Shown piece by piece: positions 8,706-17,734 of a stretch of 64,000 nucleotides of DNA (its first letter is position 1; every line of letters starts with the position of its first letter). Origin of the DNA: Microbacterium sp. C7(2022). Lineage in GTDB: Bacteria > Actinomycetota > Actinomycetes > Actinomycetales > Microbacteriaceae. Below the pieces are notes generated by a model, which worked only from the letters and a program-made list of their open reading frames with translations, was not told the origin of the DNA and did not search any database. The DNA is taken from assembly GCF_028823665.1 (NCBI RefSeq), contig NZ_JAPEHV010000004.1:363033-427032 (forward strand). Reading direction: 5' to 3'. Made by a program: the position numbers and the translations under genes.

Positions 8706-10738
8706 CGCAGGAACGCCGCGGCGACGCCCGAGTCGACCGGGATGTGCAGGCCCGTGGTGCGGCTGAGCTCGGGGCCGGTCAGCACGTACACCGCGTCGGC
8801 GACGTTCTCGGGGACGACCTCGCGCTTGAGGATCGTGCGGTTTGCGTAGAACTGGCCGAGGTCCTCTTCGGCGACGCCGTAGGTCGCGGCGCGGTTGGCG
8901 CCCCAGCCGGCGGCGAAGATGCCCGAACCGCGCACGACGCCGTCGGGGTTGATGCCGTTCACGCGCACACCGTGCTCACCCAGCTCGACCGCGAGGAGGC
9001 GCACCTGGTGAGCCTGGTCGGCCTTGGTCGCCGAGTACGCGATGTTGTTGGGGCCGGCGAAGACCGAGTTCTTCGACGAGATGTAGATAACGTCGCCACC
9101 CATGCCCTGCTCGATGAGCGCCTTCGCGGCGGCCTTCGCAACCAGGAACGAGCCCTTCGCCATGACGTCGTGCTGCAGGTCCCAGTCCTTCTCGGTGGTC
9201 TCGAGCAGCGGCTTCGACAGCGACAGGCCGGCGTTGTTGACCACGAGGTCGATGCCGCCGAACGCGAGCAGAGTCGCGTCGATCGCCGCCTGGACGCCCT
9301 CGGCGTCGGCCACGTTGGCGGCGACGCCGATTGCGACGTCGGTGCCGCCGAGCTCGGCGGCTGCGGCCTGCGCCTTCTCGAGGTCGAGGTCGGCTACGAC
9401 GACACACGCGCCCTCGGCGGCGAGGCGGGTCGCGATCGCCTTTCCGATACCGGATGCCGCGCCCGTCACGAATGCGATGCGGCCCTGGTGGGTCTTCGGC
9501 TTCGGCATCCGCTGCAGCTTTGCCTCTTCGAGTGCCCAGTACTCGATGTTGAACTTCTCGGCGTCGCTGATGGGCGTATAGGTCGACAGGGCCTCGGCGC
9601 CGCGCATCACGTTGATGGCGTTGAGGTAGAACTCGCCGGCGACACGGGCGGTCTGCTTGTTGGCACCGTACGAGAACATGCCTACGCCGGGGACGAGCAC
9701 GATCAGCGGGTCGGCGCCGCGGATCGCGGGGCTCTCGGCGGTCGCGTGCGCGTCGTAGTACGCCTGGTAGTCGGCGCGGTACGCCTCGTGCAGTTCCTTC
9801 AGACGCGCGATCGAGTCTTCGACGGACGCGTCGGCGGGCAGGTCGAGCAGCATCGGCTTGACCTTGGTGCGCAGGAAGTGGTCGGGGCAGCTCGTGCCGA
9901 GCTCGGCCAATTCGGGCGCCTTCGCGGACTCGAGGAATTCGAGCACGCGTTCGTCGTCGGTGAAGTGGCCGACCATCGGCTTGTCGGTCGACGCGAGGCC
10001 ACGGATCGTTGCCGCGAGCGCGGCCGCCTTCGCGGTGCGCTCTTCGGTCGCGAGGGCGCCGAAGCCGGGGCGCGGCAAGCCGAACGGTGCGGCATCGCCG
10101 TTCGCGTCGATGTAGGCCTGAGCTGTCTCGATGATCCACAGCGAGTTGCGCTCGGACTCTTCGGACGTGTCGCCCCACGCGGTGATTCCGTGACCGCCGA
10201 GGATGCAGCCGACCGCCTGCGGGTTTTTCGCCTTGATCTCAGCGATGTCGAGACCGAGTTGGAAGCCGGGGCGGCGCCACGGCACCCACACGACCTTGTC
10301 GCCGAAGATCTTGGCGGTGAGCGCTTCGCCGTCCTTCGCGGTGGCGATCGCGATGCCCGAGTCGGGGTGCAGGTGGTCGACGTGGTTCGCGTCGACGAGG
10401 CCGTGCATCGCGGTGTCGATCGACGGGGCCGCCCCGCCCTTGCCGTGCAGGCAGTAGTCGAAGGCGGCGACCATCTCGTCCTCGCGCTCGAGGCCGGGGT
10501 AGACGTTCACGAGCGCGCGCATGCGGTCGAGGCGCAGCACGGCGAGGCCCTGCTCCTTGAGAGTGCCGAGGTCGCCGCCCGAACCCTTCACCCACAGCAG
10601 CTCGACGGGCTCACCGGTGACCGGGTCGGTCTCGGTGCCCTTGGCCGACGTGTTGCCGCCGGCGTAGTTGGTGTTTTTCGGATCTGCGCCGAGCCGGTTG
10701 CTCCGGGCGATCAAGTCGGCAGCGGTGGGATTCGTCAT
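8702..10738 (-). CDS. rhaEW: Bifunctional rhamnulose-1-phosphate aldolase / lactaldehyde dehydrogenase
   Basis: 678 residues in two parts. Residues ~1-400 are a class II aldolase/adducin domain (GGNTSAKG near the start and an HLHPDSG metal-site histidine segment). Residues ~415-678 are a short-chain dehydrogenase with the nucleotide loop VTGAASGIGKA (about 423) and catalytic YSATK (about 567). Fused enzymes of this type cleave L-rhamnulose 1-phosphate to dihydroxyacetone phosphate and L-lactaldehyde and oxidise the aldehyde, as shown for Bacillus RhaEW. The start is the ATG with AAGGAA seven bases ahead (MTNPTAADL), not a longer in-frame extension. Confidence 0.92.
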   Translation of the reverse strand: MTNPTAADLIARSNRLGADPKNTNYAGGNTSAKGTETDPVTGEPVELLWVKGSGGDLGTLKEQGLAVLRLDRMRALVNVYPGLEREDEMVAAFDYCLHGKGGAAPSIDTAMHGLVDANHVDHLHPDSGIAIATAKDGEALTAKIFGDKVVWVPWRRPGFQLGLDIAEIKAKNPQAVGCILGGHGITAWGDTSEESERNSLWIIETAQAYIDANGDAAPFGLPRPGFGALATEERTAKAAALAATIRGLASTDKPMVGHFTDDERVLEFLESAKAPELAELGTSCPDHFLRTKVKPMLLDLPADASVEDSIARLKELHEAYRADYQAYYDAHATAESPAIRGADPLIVLVPGVGMFSYGANKQTARVAGEFYLNAINVMRGAEALSTYTPISDAEKFNIEYWALEEAKLQRMPKPKTHQGRIAFVTGAASGIGKAIATRLAAEGACVVVADLDLEKAQAAAAELGGTDVAIGVAANVADAEGVQAAIDATLLAFGGIDLVVNNAGLSLSKPLLETTEKDWDLQHDVMAKGSFLVAKAAAKALIEQGMGGDVIYISSKNSVFAGPNNIAYSATKADQAHQVRLLAVELGEHGVRVNGINPDGVVRGSGIFAAGWGANRAATYGVAEEDLGQFYANRTILKREVVPENVADAVYVLTGPELSRTTGLHIPVDSGVAAAFLR

Positions 10739-10812
10739 GCGATGTTCCTTCGGTCTGTTGGTCTGAGTTGTCTGAAAGTTGGTGGTTGCTCGGCCCGTCG
10801 TCGTTACCCCTC

Positions 10813-10863
10813 GCTCCGCCCCCAAAATCTGTCCGTTTCCCCAGCAACTTTTGGGGGCGGAGC
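10813..10863. repeat. 51-bp inverted-repeat element, family 1 copy 1
   Basis: Starts GCTCCGCCCCCAAAATCTG and ends TTTTGGGGGCGGAGC, so the ends pair as an imperfect palindrome. It lies between the aldolase/dehydrogenase start and the esterase 3' end, 74 bp (start to start) from copy 2. Confidence 0.85.
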
Positions 10864-10886
10864 CGGGGCGGGTCGCGGCGGTCGGT

Positions 10887-10937
10887 GCTCCGCCCTCAGG
10901 ATCTGTCGGGCGTGAGGACAGATTGTGGGGGTGGAGC
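10887..10937. repeat. 51-bp inverted-repeat element, family 1 copy 2
   Basis: Starts GCTCCGCCCTCAGGATCTG and ends ATTGTGGGGGTGGAGC. It covers the esterase stop codon (10896-10898), so the last codons of that gene are made of repeat sequence. Confidence 0.85.
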
Positions 10938-11942
10938 GGACGGGGCGGGTGGAGCGGAGGAGGTGGATTGCGAGGGGGACGGGAGGGAAGCGAGCGCGCG
11001 AGCGAAGCGCTCGATGGTGATGGGTGCCGCGGCCTCGGCCGGCCGGTTCAGGTGGCCGTGCTCGGTACCGGCCTCGGCCAACACCGTGACCTCGCGGCCG
11101 GCGGTGGCGAGAGTCGCGGCGAACGCCTCGCCTGAGACGCGCAACTCGTCAACCTCACCGTTCACGATGAGCGTCGGCGGGAACTGGGCTACGTCCTCGG
11201 CGGTGGCGAGGCCCGGGACGGCGCCGAGAGGGGCACCCGTCACATCGCCGCCGAGGTAGTTCTCGTACATGCTGAGCACGGCAGCCGGCCCGAACCGGTC
11301 GGCGCCGGGCTGGGCGTCGAGCGCCGCGCGAAGCGCCGCATCAGGTGCGGGTTGTACCGCGAGCAGCGTCGGGTATGCGAGCACGACGAGCGCGGGCACC
11401 GGAACCCCCGCGGCCGGAACTCCCGCAGCCGGAGCCTCGGCGGTTGGAGCCTCTGCGCCGGGCGCGTCAGCCCCTGCGACCACAGCAGCGGGATCCGCAA
11501 CTGAGTTCGCGCCGGCCGCAGCGACACCCGCACCCCCGCGACCGAGCAACCGCAGGACGGCGCCGGCGGCGATGTTCGCGCCGGCGCTCGCGCCGCCGAT
11601 CGCCAGTCGCGTGATGTCGATCCGCAGGCGCGAAGCGTTCTCGCACGCCCAGGTCCACGCGGCGATCATGTCGTCGGATGCCGCGGGGTAGTGGTGCCCC
11701 GCCCGCGGAGCGTCACCGCGACCCGACGCCCACGCGCCCGAGACGGGAGCGAGTCGGTAGTCCACCGACACCACGGTCGTGCCACGTGCGGCGAGCTGCC
11801 TGGCGACCCAGTCGCCCTCGGGCATGTCGACGTCGCCGAAGGCGAATCCGCCGCCGTGCGCCCACACCAGGCCGGCGCCGTTCGGCTCCCGCGCCGGATA
11901 GACGCGTACGAGCCCGTCGGCTGCGGAGTACGGTTCGCTCAT
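10896..11942 (-). CDS. Alpha/beta hydrolase (HSL-type esterase) of the rhamnose operon
   Basis: 348 residues of the hormone-sensitive-lipase-like esterase family: oxyanion motif HGGGFAFGD near residue 32, nucleophile motif GGASAG near residue 115 and a C-terminal Asp/His pair (NGEVDELRV, EHGHLNR). In the middle (about residues 150-185) is an Ala/Pro/Gly repeat tract absent from ordinary relatives, and the C-terminus runs into a 51-bp repeat element. Position between rhaI and the aldolase suggests it removes acyl (acetyl) groups from rhamnose-containing sugars, which is inference. I chose MSEPYSAAD as the start; longer in-frame extensions enter the intergenic repeat. Confidence 0.78.
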   Translation of the reverse strand: MSEPYSAADGLVRVYPAREPNGAGLVWAHGGGFAFGDVDMPEGDWVARQLAARGTTVVSVDYRLAPVSGAWASGRGDAPRAGHHYPAASDDMIAAWTWACENASRLRIDITRLAIGGASAGANIAAGAVLRLLGRGGAGVAAAGANSVADPAAVVAGADAPGAEAPTAEAPAAGVPAAGVPVPALVVLAYPTLLAVQPAPDAALRAALDAQPGADRFGPAAVLSMYENYLGGDVTGAPLGAVPGLATAEDVAQFPPTLIVNGEVDELRVSGEAFAATLATAGREVTVLAEAGTEHGHLNRPAEAAAPITIERFARALASLPSPSQSTSSAPPAPSAPPPQSVLTPDRS

Positions 11943-12014
11943 CGTTGTCCTGTTCGGAGGTGGGTCTCGTGAGGAGGTGGGTCCTGTTCGAGGCGGGTCC
12001 TGTTCGGTGGTGGT

Positions 12015-12050
12015 GCTGAGGCGGCGGGGATCGGGGCCCGCCGCCTCAGC
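12015..12050. terminator. Perfect 14-bp stem hairpin between rhaI and the esterase
   Basis: GCTGAGGCGGCGGG (12015-12028) pairs perfectly with CCCGCCGCCTCAGC (12037-12050) around an 8-base loop. It lies 8 bases after the rhaI stop and before the esterase start, so it should separate or attenuate the two halves of the operon. The 60 bases next to it hold imperfect GTCCTGTTCG direct repeats. Confidence 0.65.
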
Positions 12051-12058
12051 AGTCTGAA

Positions 12059-13225
12059 TCAGGCGCCCCAGCCTGCCTGGGTTCCGCCAACGCGGTCGGC
12101 CGCGATCTGCTGCTGGTATCCGGATGCCGCGTACGCGGCCATCGGGTCGGCCGGCAGTCCGCGGCTCTCGCGCCATTCCGCCAGCGCGGGACGCACGTCG
12201 GTGTAGAAGGCGTCCATGAACACGGCGTTCGCGGCGAGCACGTCGTTTGCCGACTGAGCGGCATCCAGAGCCTCACGATCGACGAGGAGCGCGCGCGCCG
12301 TCATCTCCTGGACGTTCAGCACCGAGCGGATCTGGCCGGGGATCTTGTCTTCGACGTTGTGGCACTGGTCGAGCATGAAGGCCACGTCGGGGTTGTTCAG
12401 GCCCCCGCCGCGCACGACTTCGAAGATGATGCGGAACAACTGGAACGGGTCGGCCGCACCGACGATGAGGTCGTCGTCAGCGTAGAAGCGCGAGTTGAAG
12501 TCGAACGAGCCGAGCTTTCCGAGGCGCAGCAGCTGCATCACGATGAACTCGATGTTGGTGCCGGGGGCGTGGTGGCCGGTGTCGAGGCAGACCGATGCCT
12601 TGTCGCCGAGGGCGACCACCTGGGCGTACGAGGTGCCCCAGTCGGGAACGTCGGTGTGGTAGAACGACGGCTCGAAGAACTTGTACTCGAGCACCAGTCG
12701 CTGGTCGTCGCCGAGGCGCGCGTAGATCTTCTGCAGCGAGTCCTGTAGGCGGTCCTGGCGGCCGCGCATGTCCATCTGGCCGGGGTAGTTCGAGCCCTCG
12801 GCGAGCCAGATCTTCAGGTCACGGGAGCCCGTGGCATCCATGATGTCGATGCATTCGATGTGGTGGTCGATTGCCTTCTGACGGATGCGGTCGTTGTGGT
12901 GCGTGAGGGCGCCGAACTTGTAGTCCTCGTCCTGGAACGTGTTGGAGTTGACGGTCCCGAGCTTCACGCCGCGGTCCTCGGCGTAGGAGCGCAGACCCGC
13001 GTAGTCGTCGACCTTGTCCCACGGAATGTGCAGGGCGACGCTCGGCGCGAGGGCGGTGTACTTGTTCACCTGTGCGGCGTCGGCGATCTTCTCGAACGGG
13101 TCGCGCGGGGTGCCCTCGGTGGTCCACACGCGGAAGCGCGTGCCAGAGTTGCCGAACGCCCACGAGGGGAGTTCGATGCCCTGCTCTTCGAGCGTGGCGA
13201 GGATGTCGGTGGTGAGAATGCTCAC
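12059..13225 (-). CDS. rhaI: L-rhamnose isomerase (RhaI type)
   Basis: 388 residues, close to the Pseudomonas/Gram-positive type of L-rhamnose isomerase, a metal-dependent TIM barrel unlike E. coli RhaA. Segments with metal-binding acidic and histidine residues are visible: LEYKFFEPSFYHTD, CLDTGHHAPGTN and FNSRFYADDDL. It converts L-rhamnose to L-rhamnulose. Translation starts at GTG, whose first bases form a GTGA overlap with the mutarotase stop; this decides the start. A strong hairpin follows the stop. Confidence 0.9.
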   Translation of the reverse strand: MSILTTDILATLEEQGIELPSWAFGNSGTRFRVWTTEGTPRDPFEKIADAAQVNKYTALAPSVALHIPWDKVDDYAGLRSYAEDRGVKLGTVNSNTFQDEDYKFGALTHHNDRIRQKAIDHHIECIDIMDATGSRDLKIWLAEGSNYPGQMDMRGRQDRLQDSLQKIYARLGDDQRLVLEYKFFEPSFYHTDVPDWGTSYAQVVALGDKASVCLDTGHHAPGTNIEFIVMQLLRLGKLGSFDFNSRFYADDDLIVGAADPFQLFRIIFEVVRGGGLNNPDVAFMLDQCHNVEDKIPGQIRSVLNVQEMTARALLVDREALDAAQSANDVLAANAVFMDAFYTDVRPALAEWRESRGLPADPMAAYAASGYQQQIAADRVGGTQAGWGA

Positions 13226-13593
13226 GATGCGTCGCTTTCTGTCGTGGCGGTGAGTTGGTCGTGAAGGTTGAAGACTTCGGTCAGGGGCGTAGCGGCCTGG
13301 TCTGGGCGGCCTTCGAGGCCGACGAAGAAGCGGCCCATTTCGGCCTCCCATCGCGCGGCGACCTCGGAGTTCGCCAGATACGCCTGCGCGGCCGCGTCGT
13401 CATCGGTCTCGTAGTAGCCGATCAGTCGGCCGCCGTCGCCGAGAAACAGCGAGTAATTGCGTCGTCCGGATGCCGCGATCTCGGCGAGCATGTCGGGCCA
13501 GACGGGCGAGTGGCGGGCGATGTATTCCTCGAGAAGCTCGGGCTTCACCTGCAGTTGAAAGCAGACTCGCGTCGTCGCGGTGGTGCTCGTCAT
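13222..13593 (-). CDS. rhaM: L-rhamnose mutarotase
   Basis: 123 residues of the RhaM/RhaU family, a small ferredoxin-like dimer that interconverts the alpha and beta anomers of L-rhamnose ahead of the isomerase. Family features seen are the N-terminal VCFQLQVKPELLEEYIARH with the catalytic-side His, and RRNYSLFLGDGG with the conserved Tyr. First gene of the rhamnose operon. The start is the ATG preceded by AGGAG (MTSTTATTR); an ATG seven codons upstream has no ribosome binding site. A palindrome 28 bases upstream of this ATG probably binds the divergent LacI regulator. Confidence 0.9.
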   Translation of the reverse strand: MTSTTATTRVCFQLQVKPELLEEYIARHSPVWPDMLAEIAASGRRNYSLFLGDGGRLIGYYETDDDAAAQAYLANSEVAARWEAEMGRFFVGLEGRPDQAATPLTEVFNLHDQLTATTESDAS

Positions 13594-13620
13594 TGAGGGG
13601 CTCCTGGATGGCAAGAGGTG

Positions 13621-13632
13621 TGAATCGTTTCA
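13621..13632. promoter_or_regulatory. Probable LacI-family operator between rhaM and its regulator
   Basis: TGAATCGTTTCA is a near-perfect palindrome (TGAA / TTCA arms with a central CG) in the 86-base divergent gap, placed to control both directions. A similar core, ATCGTTTTCGCA, follows at 13650. Confidence 0.55.
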
Positions 13633-13679
13633 AAGCATACGTGCCATGTATCGTTTTCGCAACGGGAAGTGGGTGAATC

Positions 13680-14693
13680 GTGTCAGTCAGCGTCAAAGAC
13701 GTCGCCCTGGCGGCATCCGTCTCTGTGGGGACAGTGTCGAACGTGCTCAACCGGCCCGAGAAGGTGTCACCGGCCACGGTCGAGCGCGTGCACACCGCGA
13801 TCGCCGAGCTCGGCTTCGTGCGTAACGATGCCGCTCGTCAGTTGCGCGCCGGTCGCAGCCGCAGCATCGGCCTGGTGGTGCTCGACGTCGGCAACCCGTT
13901 CTTCGCTGAGATCGCGCGCGGGGCAGAAGAGCGCGCCGCTGAAGAGAACATGACCGTGCTGTTGGGCAACAGCGACGAGCGCCAAGATCGCGAGCACGCA
14001 TACCTCGACCTCTTTCGTGAGCAGCGCGTGAACGGCGTGCTGGTCTCGCCGACGACCGAGGATCTGTCGTCGCTCGAGCGGCTCCGCGACGGCGGGGTTC
14101 CGGTGATCCTCGTCGATCGCGAGACATCGGATGAGGGCTTCGGGTCGGTCGCCGTCGATGACATCGAGGGCGGCTTTCTGGCCGTGGGGCATCTTCTCGA
14201 GGGCGGATGCCGCCGCGTGGCGTTTCTCGCGGGGCCGATGGGCATTCGTCAGGTGCGAGACCGGCTCGAGGGGGCCCGTCGCGCGGTGGCGCAGCATCCG
14301 GACGCCGTTCTCGAGGTCATCGAAGTGCCCGCGCTCACCGTGCTGCACGGCCGAGAAGCAGGCCAGATCATCGCCGGGCGCGCACCGGCCGACCGGCCCG
14401 ATGGGGTATTCGCAGCGAACGACCTTCTCGCGGTCGGCGCCCTGCAGGCGTTCGCGATCATGGGCGACATCGCCGTCCCCGACGACATCGCGCTGATCGG
14501 CTACGACGACATCGACTTCGCGTCGGCGACCGTGGTGCCACTCAGTTCGATTCGCCAACCCGCGCATTTGATCGGGTATTCGGCCGCCGACCTCTTGCTG
14601 AAAGACCTTGCGCAGCCGGACGGCGACCACGAGCGCGCGGTGCGATTCCAGCCCGAACTTGTGGTGCGCGAGTCCACTCGGCGCCCGCGCTGA
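13680..14693 (+). CDS. LacI-family transcriptional regulator of the rhamnose operon
   Basis: 337 residues: helix-turn-helix and hinge at residues 1-60 (VKDVALAASVSVGTVSNVLNR), then a periplasmic-binding-protein-like sugar domain. It is divergently transcribed from rhaM across a palindromic operator, so it is most likely the rhamnose repressor and is probably released by rhamnose or rhamnulose; the ligand is inference. The GTG start at the N-terminal VSVSVKDVA gives a normal LacI N-terminus. Confidence 0.85.
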   Translation: MSVSVKDVALAASVSVGTVSNVLNRPEKVSPATVERVHTAIAELGFVRNDAARQLRAGRSRSIGLVVLDVGNPFFAEIARGAEERAAEENMTVLLGNSDERQDREHAYLDLFREQRVNGVLVSPTTEDLSSLERLRDGGVPVILVDRETSDEGFGSVAVDDIEGGFLAVGHLLEGGCRRVAFLAGPMGIRQVRDRLEGARRAVAQHPDAVLEVIEVPALTVLHGREAGQIIAGRAPADRPDGVFAANDLLAVGALQAFAIMGDIAVPDDIALIGYDDIDFASATVVPLSSIRQPAHLIGYSAADLLLKDLAQPDGDHERAVRFQPELVVRESTRRPR

Positions 14694-14790
14694 CGGCCTC
14701 ACTTCGCCGGCTGTGCGTTTGTGACTGTCTGGGGATCGACGTAGGGTCGAAGCGCGGGCAATCGTGAGAACACGCCCGCGGAGGTGCTCG

Positions 14791-15981
14791 ATGATTGACC
14801 ACGTAGAGATGATGGCGGCGAGCACGGCGACCCGTCGCGGAACCGAGCGGCACGTGGTGCCCGACCCTCCCGCTCCGGTCCGTCCCCTCGCCGACAGGCC
14901 GCGCACGATTGTCACGATCGACTCGGCATTCGATGACCCGCCCTCGCTGATCGGGCTGCTGTTGTTCAGCACCGAGATCCGGCTCGAGGCGATCGTTCAC
15001 CCCGACAACCCCTTCGTGGGCAAGGCGCTCGACAAGTACGAAGACGCCTACCCGAACCTGTCGGCGCACGACCAGCGCTACCCCGACCCTGACTACGTGC
15101 GTTCGCTTGAGCGCGACACTCGCGGCGTCGACGGCGGCGTCTCGCCCGCGGCTGAGCTGATCGCAGACATCCTGCTCGGCGAAGAGAACGGTCCGGTGTA
15201 TCTGCAGGTGTGGGAAGGCGGCGGCTCGGTCGAGGCAGCCCTCGGCCTCATCGAAGAACGCCACGGCGAGGACGACGACTGGGACAGCATCCGGTCTTCT
15301 GTGTCTTCGAAGGCGATCATCACCACCCTCGTCGAGCCGGAATCGGTCTTCGGCGGCGCGCTGCTCGAGGCGTGGCCCGACCTGCGCATTGTTGAGGTGA
15401 CGAGCGATCTGTGGACGTATCCGCACATGCTGCCCCTCATTTCGCCTGGTCTTCGTGGGCATGAGCACCCGAGCTACGGCGGGTGGGGAGGACGCGCCCG
15501 CCCGATCGACGAAGACCTCGACACATGGACCGTCGAAGGCGTCAGTGACAGGGCCGATGAAGAGGCAGGCGTCGGGCCCGAGGGTGAGACATCGGTCTCT
15601 CGCTGGTTCGACGATGCGCAAGCCGACTTCGCCGAGCGCGTGCGGTGGAGCACGACGCCCGAGTACGCCGAGGGTAACCATCATCCCGAGATCGAGGTGA
15701 CCACGGGGCTCGACGTCGAGGTGCGCGCGGGAGGCCGTGTGGCGCTGATCGCGTCGGTGTCGGATCCCGATGGCGACGACGTATCGATCCACTGGTGGCA
15801 CTATCGCGAGGCGAGCACGTACCGAGGACCGATCGAGGTCAGCGAGGCGGGTGAAGTCGCGCGTGTGCAGGTGCCCGAGTCGGCGCGCCCCGGCGACACG
15901 ATCCACATCGTCGTCGAAGCGACCGACGACGCCGAGCGACCCCTCAAGACGTATCGTCGCGTGATTCTCACCGTCGGCTAG
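14791..15981 (+). CDS. DUF1593 / nucleoside-hydrolase-like carbohydrate protein
   Basis: 396 residues. Residues ~35-290 follow the DUF1593 pattern, a nucleoside-hydrolase-like fold: an Asp-rich start (TIDSAFDDPPSL), VYLQVWEGGGSVEAAL in the middle and a conserved Trp-rich segment. Residues ~300-396 form the beta-sandwich C-terminal domain (SVSDPDGDDVSIHWWHY). DUF1593 proteins occur in plant-polysaccharide loci and are usually secreted, but no signal peptide is visible here. The first ATG after GGAGGTG is taken as start; an upstream GTG at 14764 lacks a ribosome site. It follows the rhamnose regulator by 97 bases. Function unknown. Confidence 0.72.
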   Translation: MIDHVEMMAASTATRRGTERHVVPDPPAPVRPLADRPRTIVTIDSAFDDPPSLIGLLLFSTEIRLEAIVHPDNPFVGKALDKYEDAYPNLSAHDQRYPDPDYVRSLERDTRGVDGGVSPAAELIADILLGEENGPVYLQVWEGGGSVEAALGLIEERHGEDDDWDSIRSSVSSKAIITTLVEPESVFGGALLEAWPDLRIVEVTSDLWTYPHMLPLISPGLRGHEHPSYGGWGGRARPIDEDLDTWTVEGVSDRADEEAGVGPEGETSVSRWFDDAQADFAERVRWSTTPEYAEGNHHPEIEVTTGLDVEVRAGGRVALIASVSDPDGDDVSIHWWHYREASTYRGPIEVSEAGEVARVQVPESARPGDTIHIVVEATDDAERPLKTYRRVILTVG

Positions 15982-15983
15982 TT

Positions 15984-16325
15984 CTGGGCCCGCTCGACCT
16001 GCGCGCCGCCAGCGAACTGCGCACGATGGCCGCCGACGACCTCTGGCTGAGCCCCGCGTCTGGGCGCGACAGCATCGCCATCCACTTCACGTGGGTGAAT
16101 GATCCTGCAGGCGTCGCCGCCGTGCTACCTGACGTCGAGAGCGCGCTCGCGCCGTTTCGTGCCCGGCCGCACTGGGGAAAGGTGCACGCCTTTGACCGGC
16201 CGGCGATCGAGCGGGTCCACCCGCGCCTCGCCGATGCCCGCGCGGTGTTCGAACGCCTCGACCCGGACGGCCGGTTCGTCAACGAACACCTGGTGCGGGT
16301 CGGCGCGCGCGAGGCGCGTAATTAG
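15984..16325 (+). pseudogene. C-terminal remnant of an alditol / aldono-lactone oxidase
   Basis: About 113 codons resembling only the end of D-arabinono-1,4-lactone oxidase or alditol oxidase (FAD-linked). LRTMAADDLWLSP, PHWGKVH and the final LDPDGRFVNEHL are the typical last ~110 residues of that family. The similarity begins directly after the DUF1593 stop with no start codon, and the FAD-binding and substrate domains are missing, so this is a remnant. The reading frame itself is still open to the normal stop. The only ATG (16026) would give 99 residues without a catalytic site. Confidence 0.7.
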
Positions 16326-17734
16326 GCCGCGGGCGGGCGCGTGGTCTGCGTGTCGGTGTTCGTGCGCGCGGGCGCTGGTCCACGCGCGGGTGCGCGGCGA
16401 GCGAAGTCATCGTCGGTGGGCAGCGGGATCGGGGTGGTCTGCGCAATCTGGTCGCTGAACTCTTCGGGCGCCGGCACAACGCTCAGCGGTCGTGTCTCGT
16501 CGATCGTGAGCCGGAAGCGTCGCTCTTCGTTGCGGTGGAGGCGGCCGGATGCCACGAGCCACGTCGCTCCGATGGTGAACGCCACGATGGCGGCGCCGGC
16601 TCCGAGGAGGATGGCCGCGCGCGGGCCGAACTCGTTTGCGACCCAGCCGATCACGGGTGCGCCGACAGGAGTGCCACCCATGAGGATCGCCATGTACAGG
16701 GCGAGCACGCGGCCGCGCAGGGTCGGATCGGTGGTCGTCTGCACATAGCCGTTAGCGGTGGTGAGCATCGTCACCACCGCGAATCCGGTGAACATGAGCG
16801 TTGCGGCATATAGCCAATACGACGGCATGAATGCCGACACTGTGCCCGCCGCGGCGAACAGAAGCGTGGCGCCGATGACCACGCGAATGCGTGCCCGATC
16901 GCGGCGTGCGGCGAGCAGGGCGCCGGCGAGCGAGCCCACCGCGAGGATCGAACTGAGGAGCCCGTACCCGTCGGCGTCTCGCCCGAACTCGAGCGCCATG
17001 GTGGAGGCGAAGATCGGGAAGTTCATACCGAACGCGCCGATGAGGAACACCATCGCGAACGTCACCATCAGGTCGGGTCGCTTCGCGACGTACCTGAAAC
17101 CGTCCGCCAGTCGCGACGACCCCGGCGCCTTCACGCGCGGGATCAACTCGTGAGGGCGGATGAGTGCGAGTGCGCCGAGCATCGCCAGGAACGTCACGGC
17201 GTTCACCACGAATACCCACCCGGTGCCGACGGCGACGATCACGATTCCGCCCACCGCCGGGCCGATCATGCGAGCCGCGTTGAAGGATGCGGCGTTGAGC
17301 GCGACCGCATTCGATGCGTTCTCGCGGGCGACGAGGTCGGAGACGAACGCTTGACGGGTCGGATTGTCGAAAGCGGCCACGACGCCGAGCGCGAGGGCGA
17401 AGCCGTACATCAGCGGCAGCGTCATGACGCCCGCGAACAACAGTGCGCCGATGGCGAGCCCGAGCGCCATGAGCGCGCCCTGGGTGACGAAGAGCAATTC
17501 GCGGCGGTCGAAGCGATCGGCCACCAGACCGGTGACGCCGACGAGCAGGAGCGGCGGTGCGAACTGCAACGCCATGGTGATGCCCATGGCACCAGCGTCG
17601 TTGTCGGTCAGCTCGGTCAGCACGACCCAGCTGATCGCCGTGGCTTGCATCCACGCGCCGACGTTCGACACGAGGGCGCCGATGAACCATACGCGGTAGT
17701 TGAAGACCGAGAACGAGCGGAACATGGCGCTCAT
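16322..17734 (-). CDS. MFS transporter (enterobactin-exporter / MFS_3 type)
   Basis: 470 residues with about twelve hydrophobic helices and the MFS signature after helix 2 (GLVADRFDRRELL, about residue 75). It fits the MFS_3 family of drug or siderophore exporters. A long hydrophilic C-terminal tail rich in Pro and Thr follows the last helix. It overlaps the MarR gene stop as ATGA, so the pair is one operon and the MarR protein most likely controls export of a toxic compound. The start at MSAMFRSF is set by that overlap. Confidence 0.85.
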   Translation of the reverse strand: MSAMFRSFSVFNYRVWFIGALVSNVGAWMQATAISWVVLTELTDNDAGAMGITMALQFAPPLLLVGVTGLVADRFDRRELLFVTQGALMALGLAIGALLFAGVMTLPLMYGFALALGVVAAFDNPTRQAFVSDLVARENASNAVALNAASFNAARMIGPAVGGIVIVAVGTGWVFVVNAVTFLAMLGALALIRPHELIPRVKAPGSSRLADGFRYVAKRPDLMVTFAMVFLIGAFGMNFPIFASTMALEFGRDADGYGLLSSILAVGSLAGALLAARRDRARIRVVIGATLLFAAAGTVSAFMPSYWLYAATLMFTGFAVVTMLTTANGYVQTTTDPTLRGRVLALYMAILMGGTPVGAPVIGWVANEFGPRAAILLGAGAAIVAFTIGATWLVASGRLHRNEERRFRLTIDETRPLSVVPAPEEFSDQIAQTTPIPLPTDDDFARRAPARGPAPARTNTDTQTTRPPAA

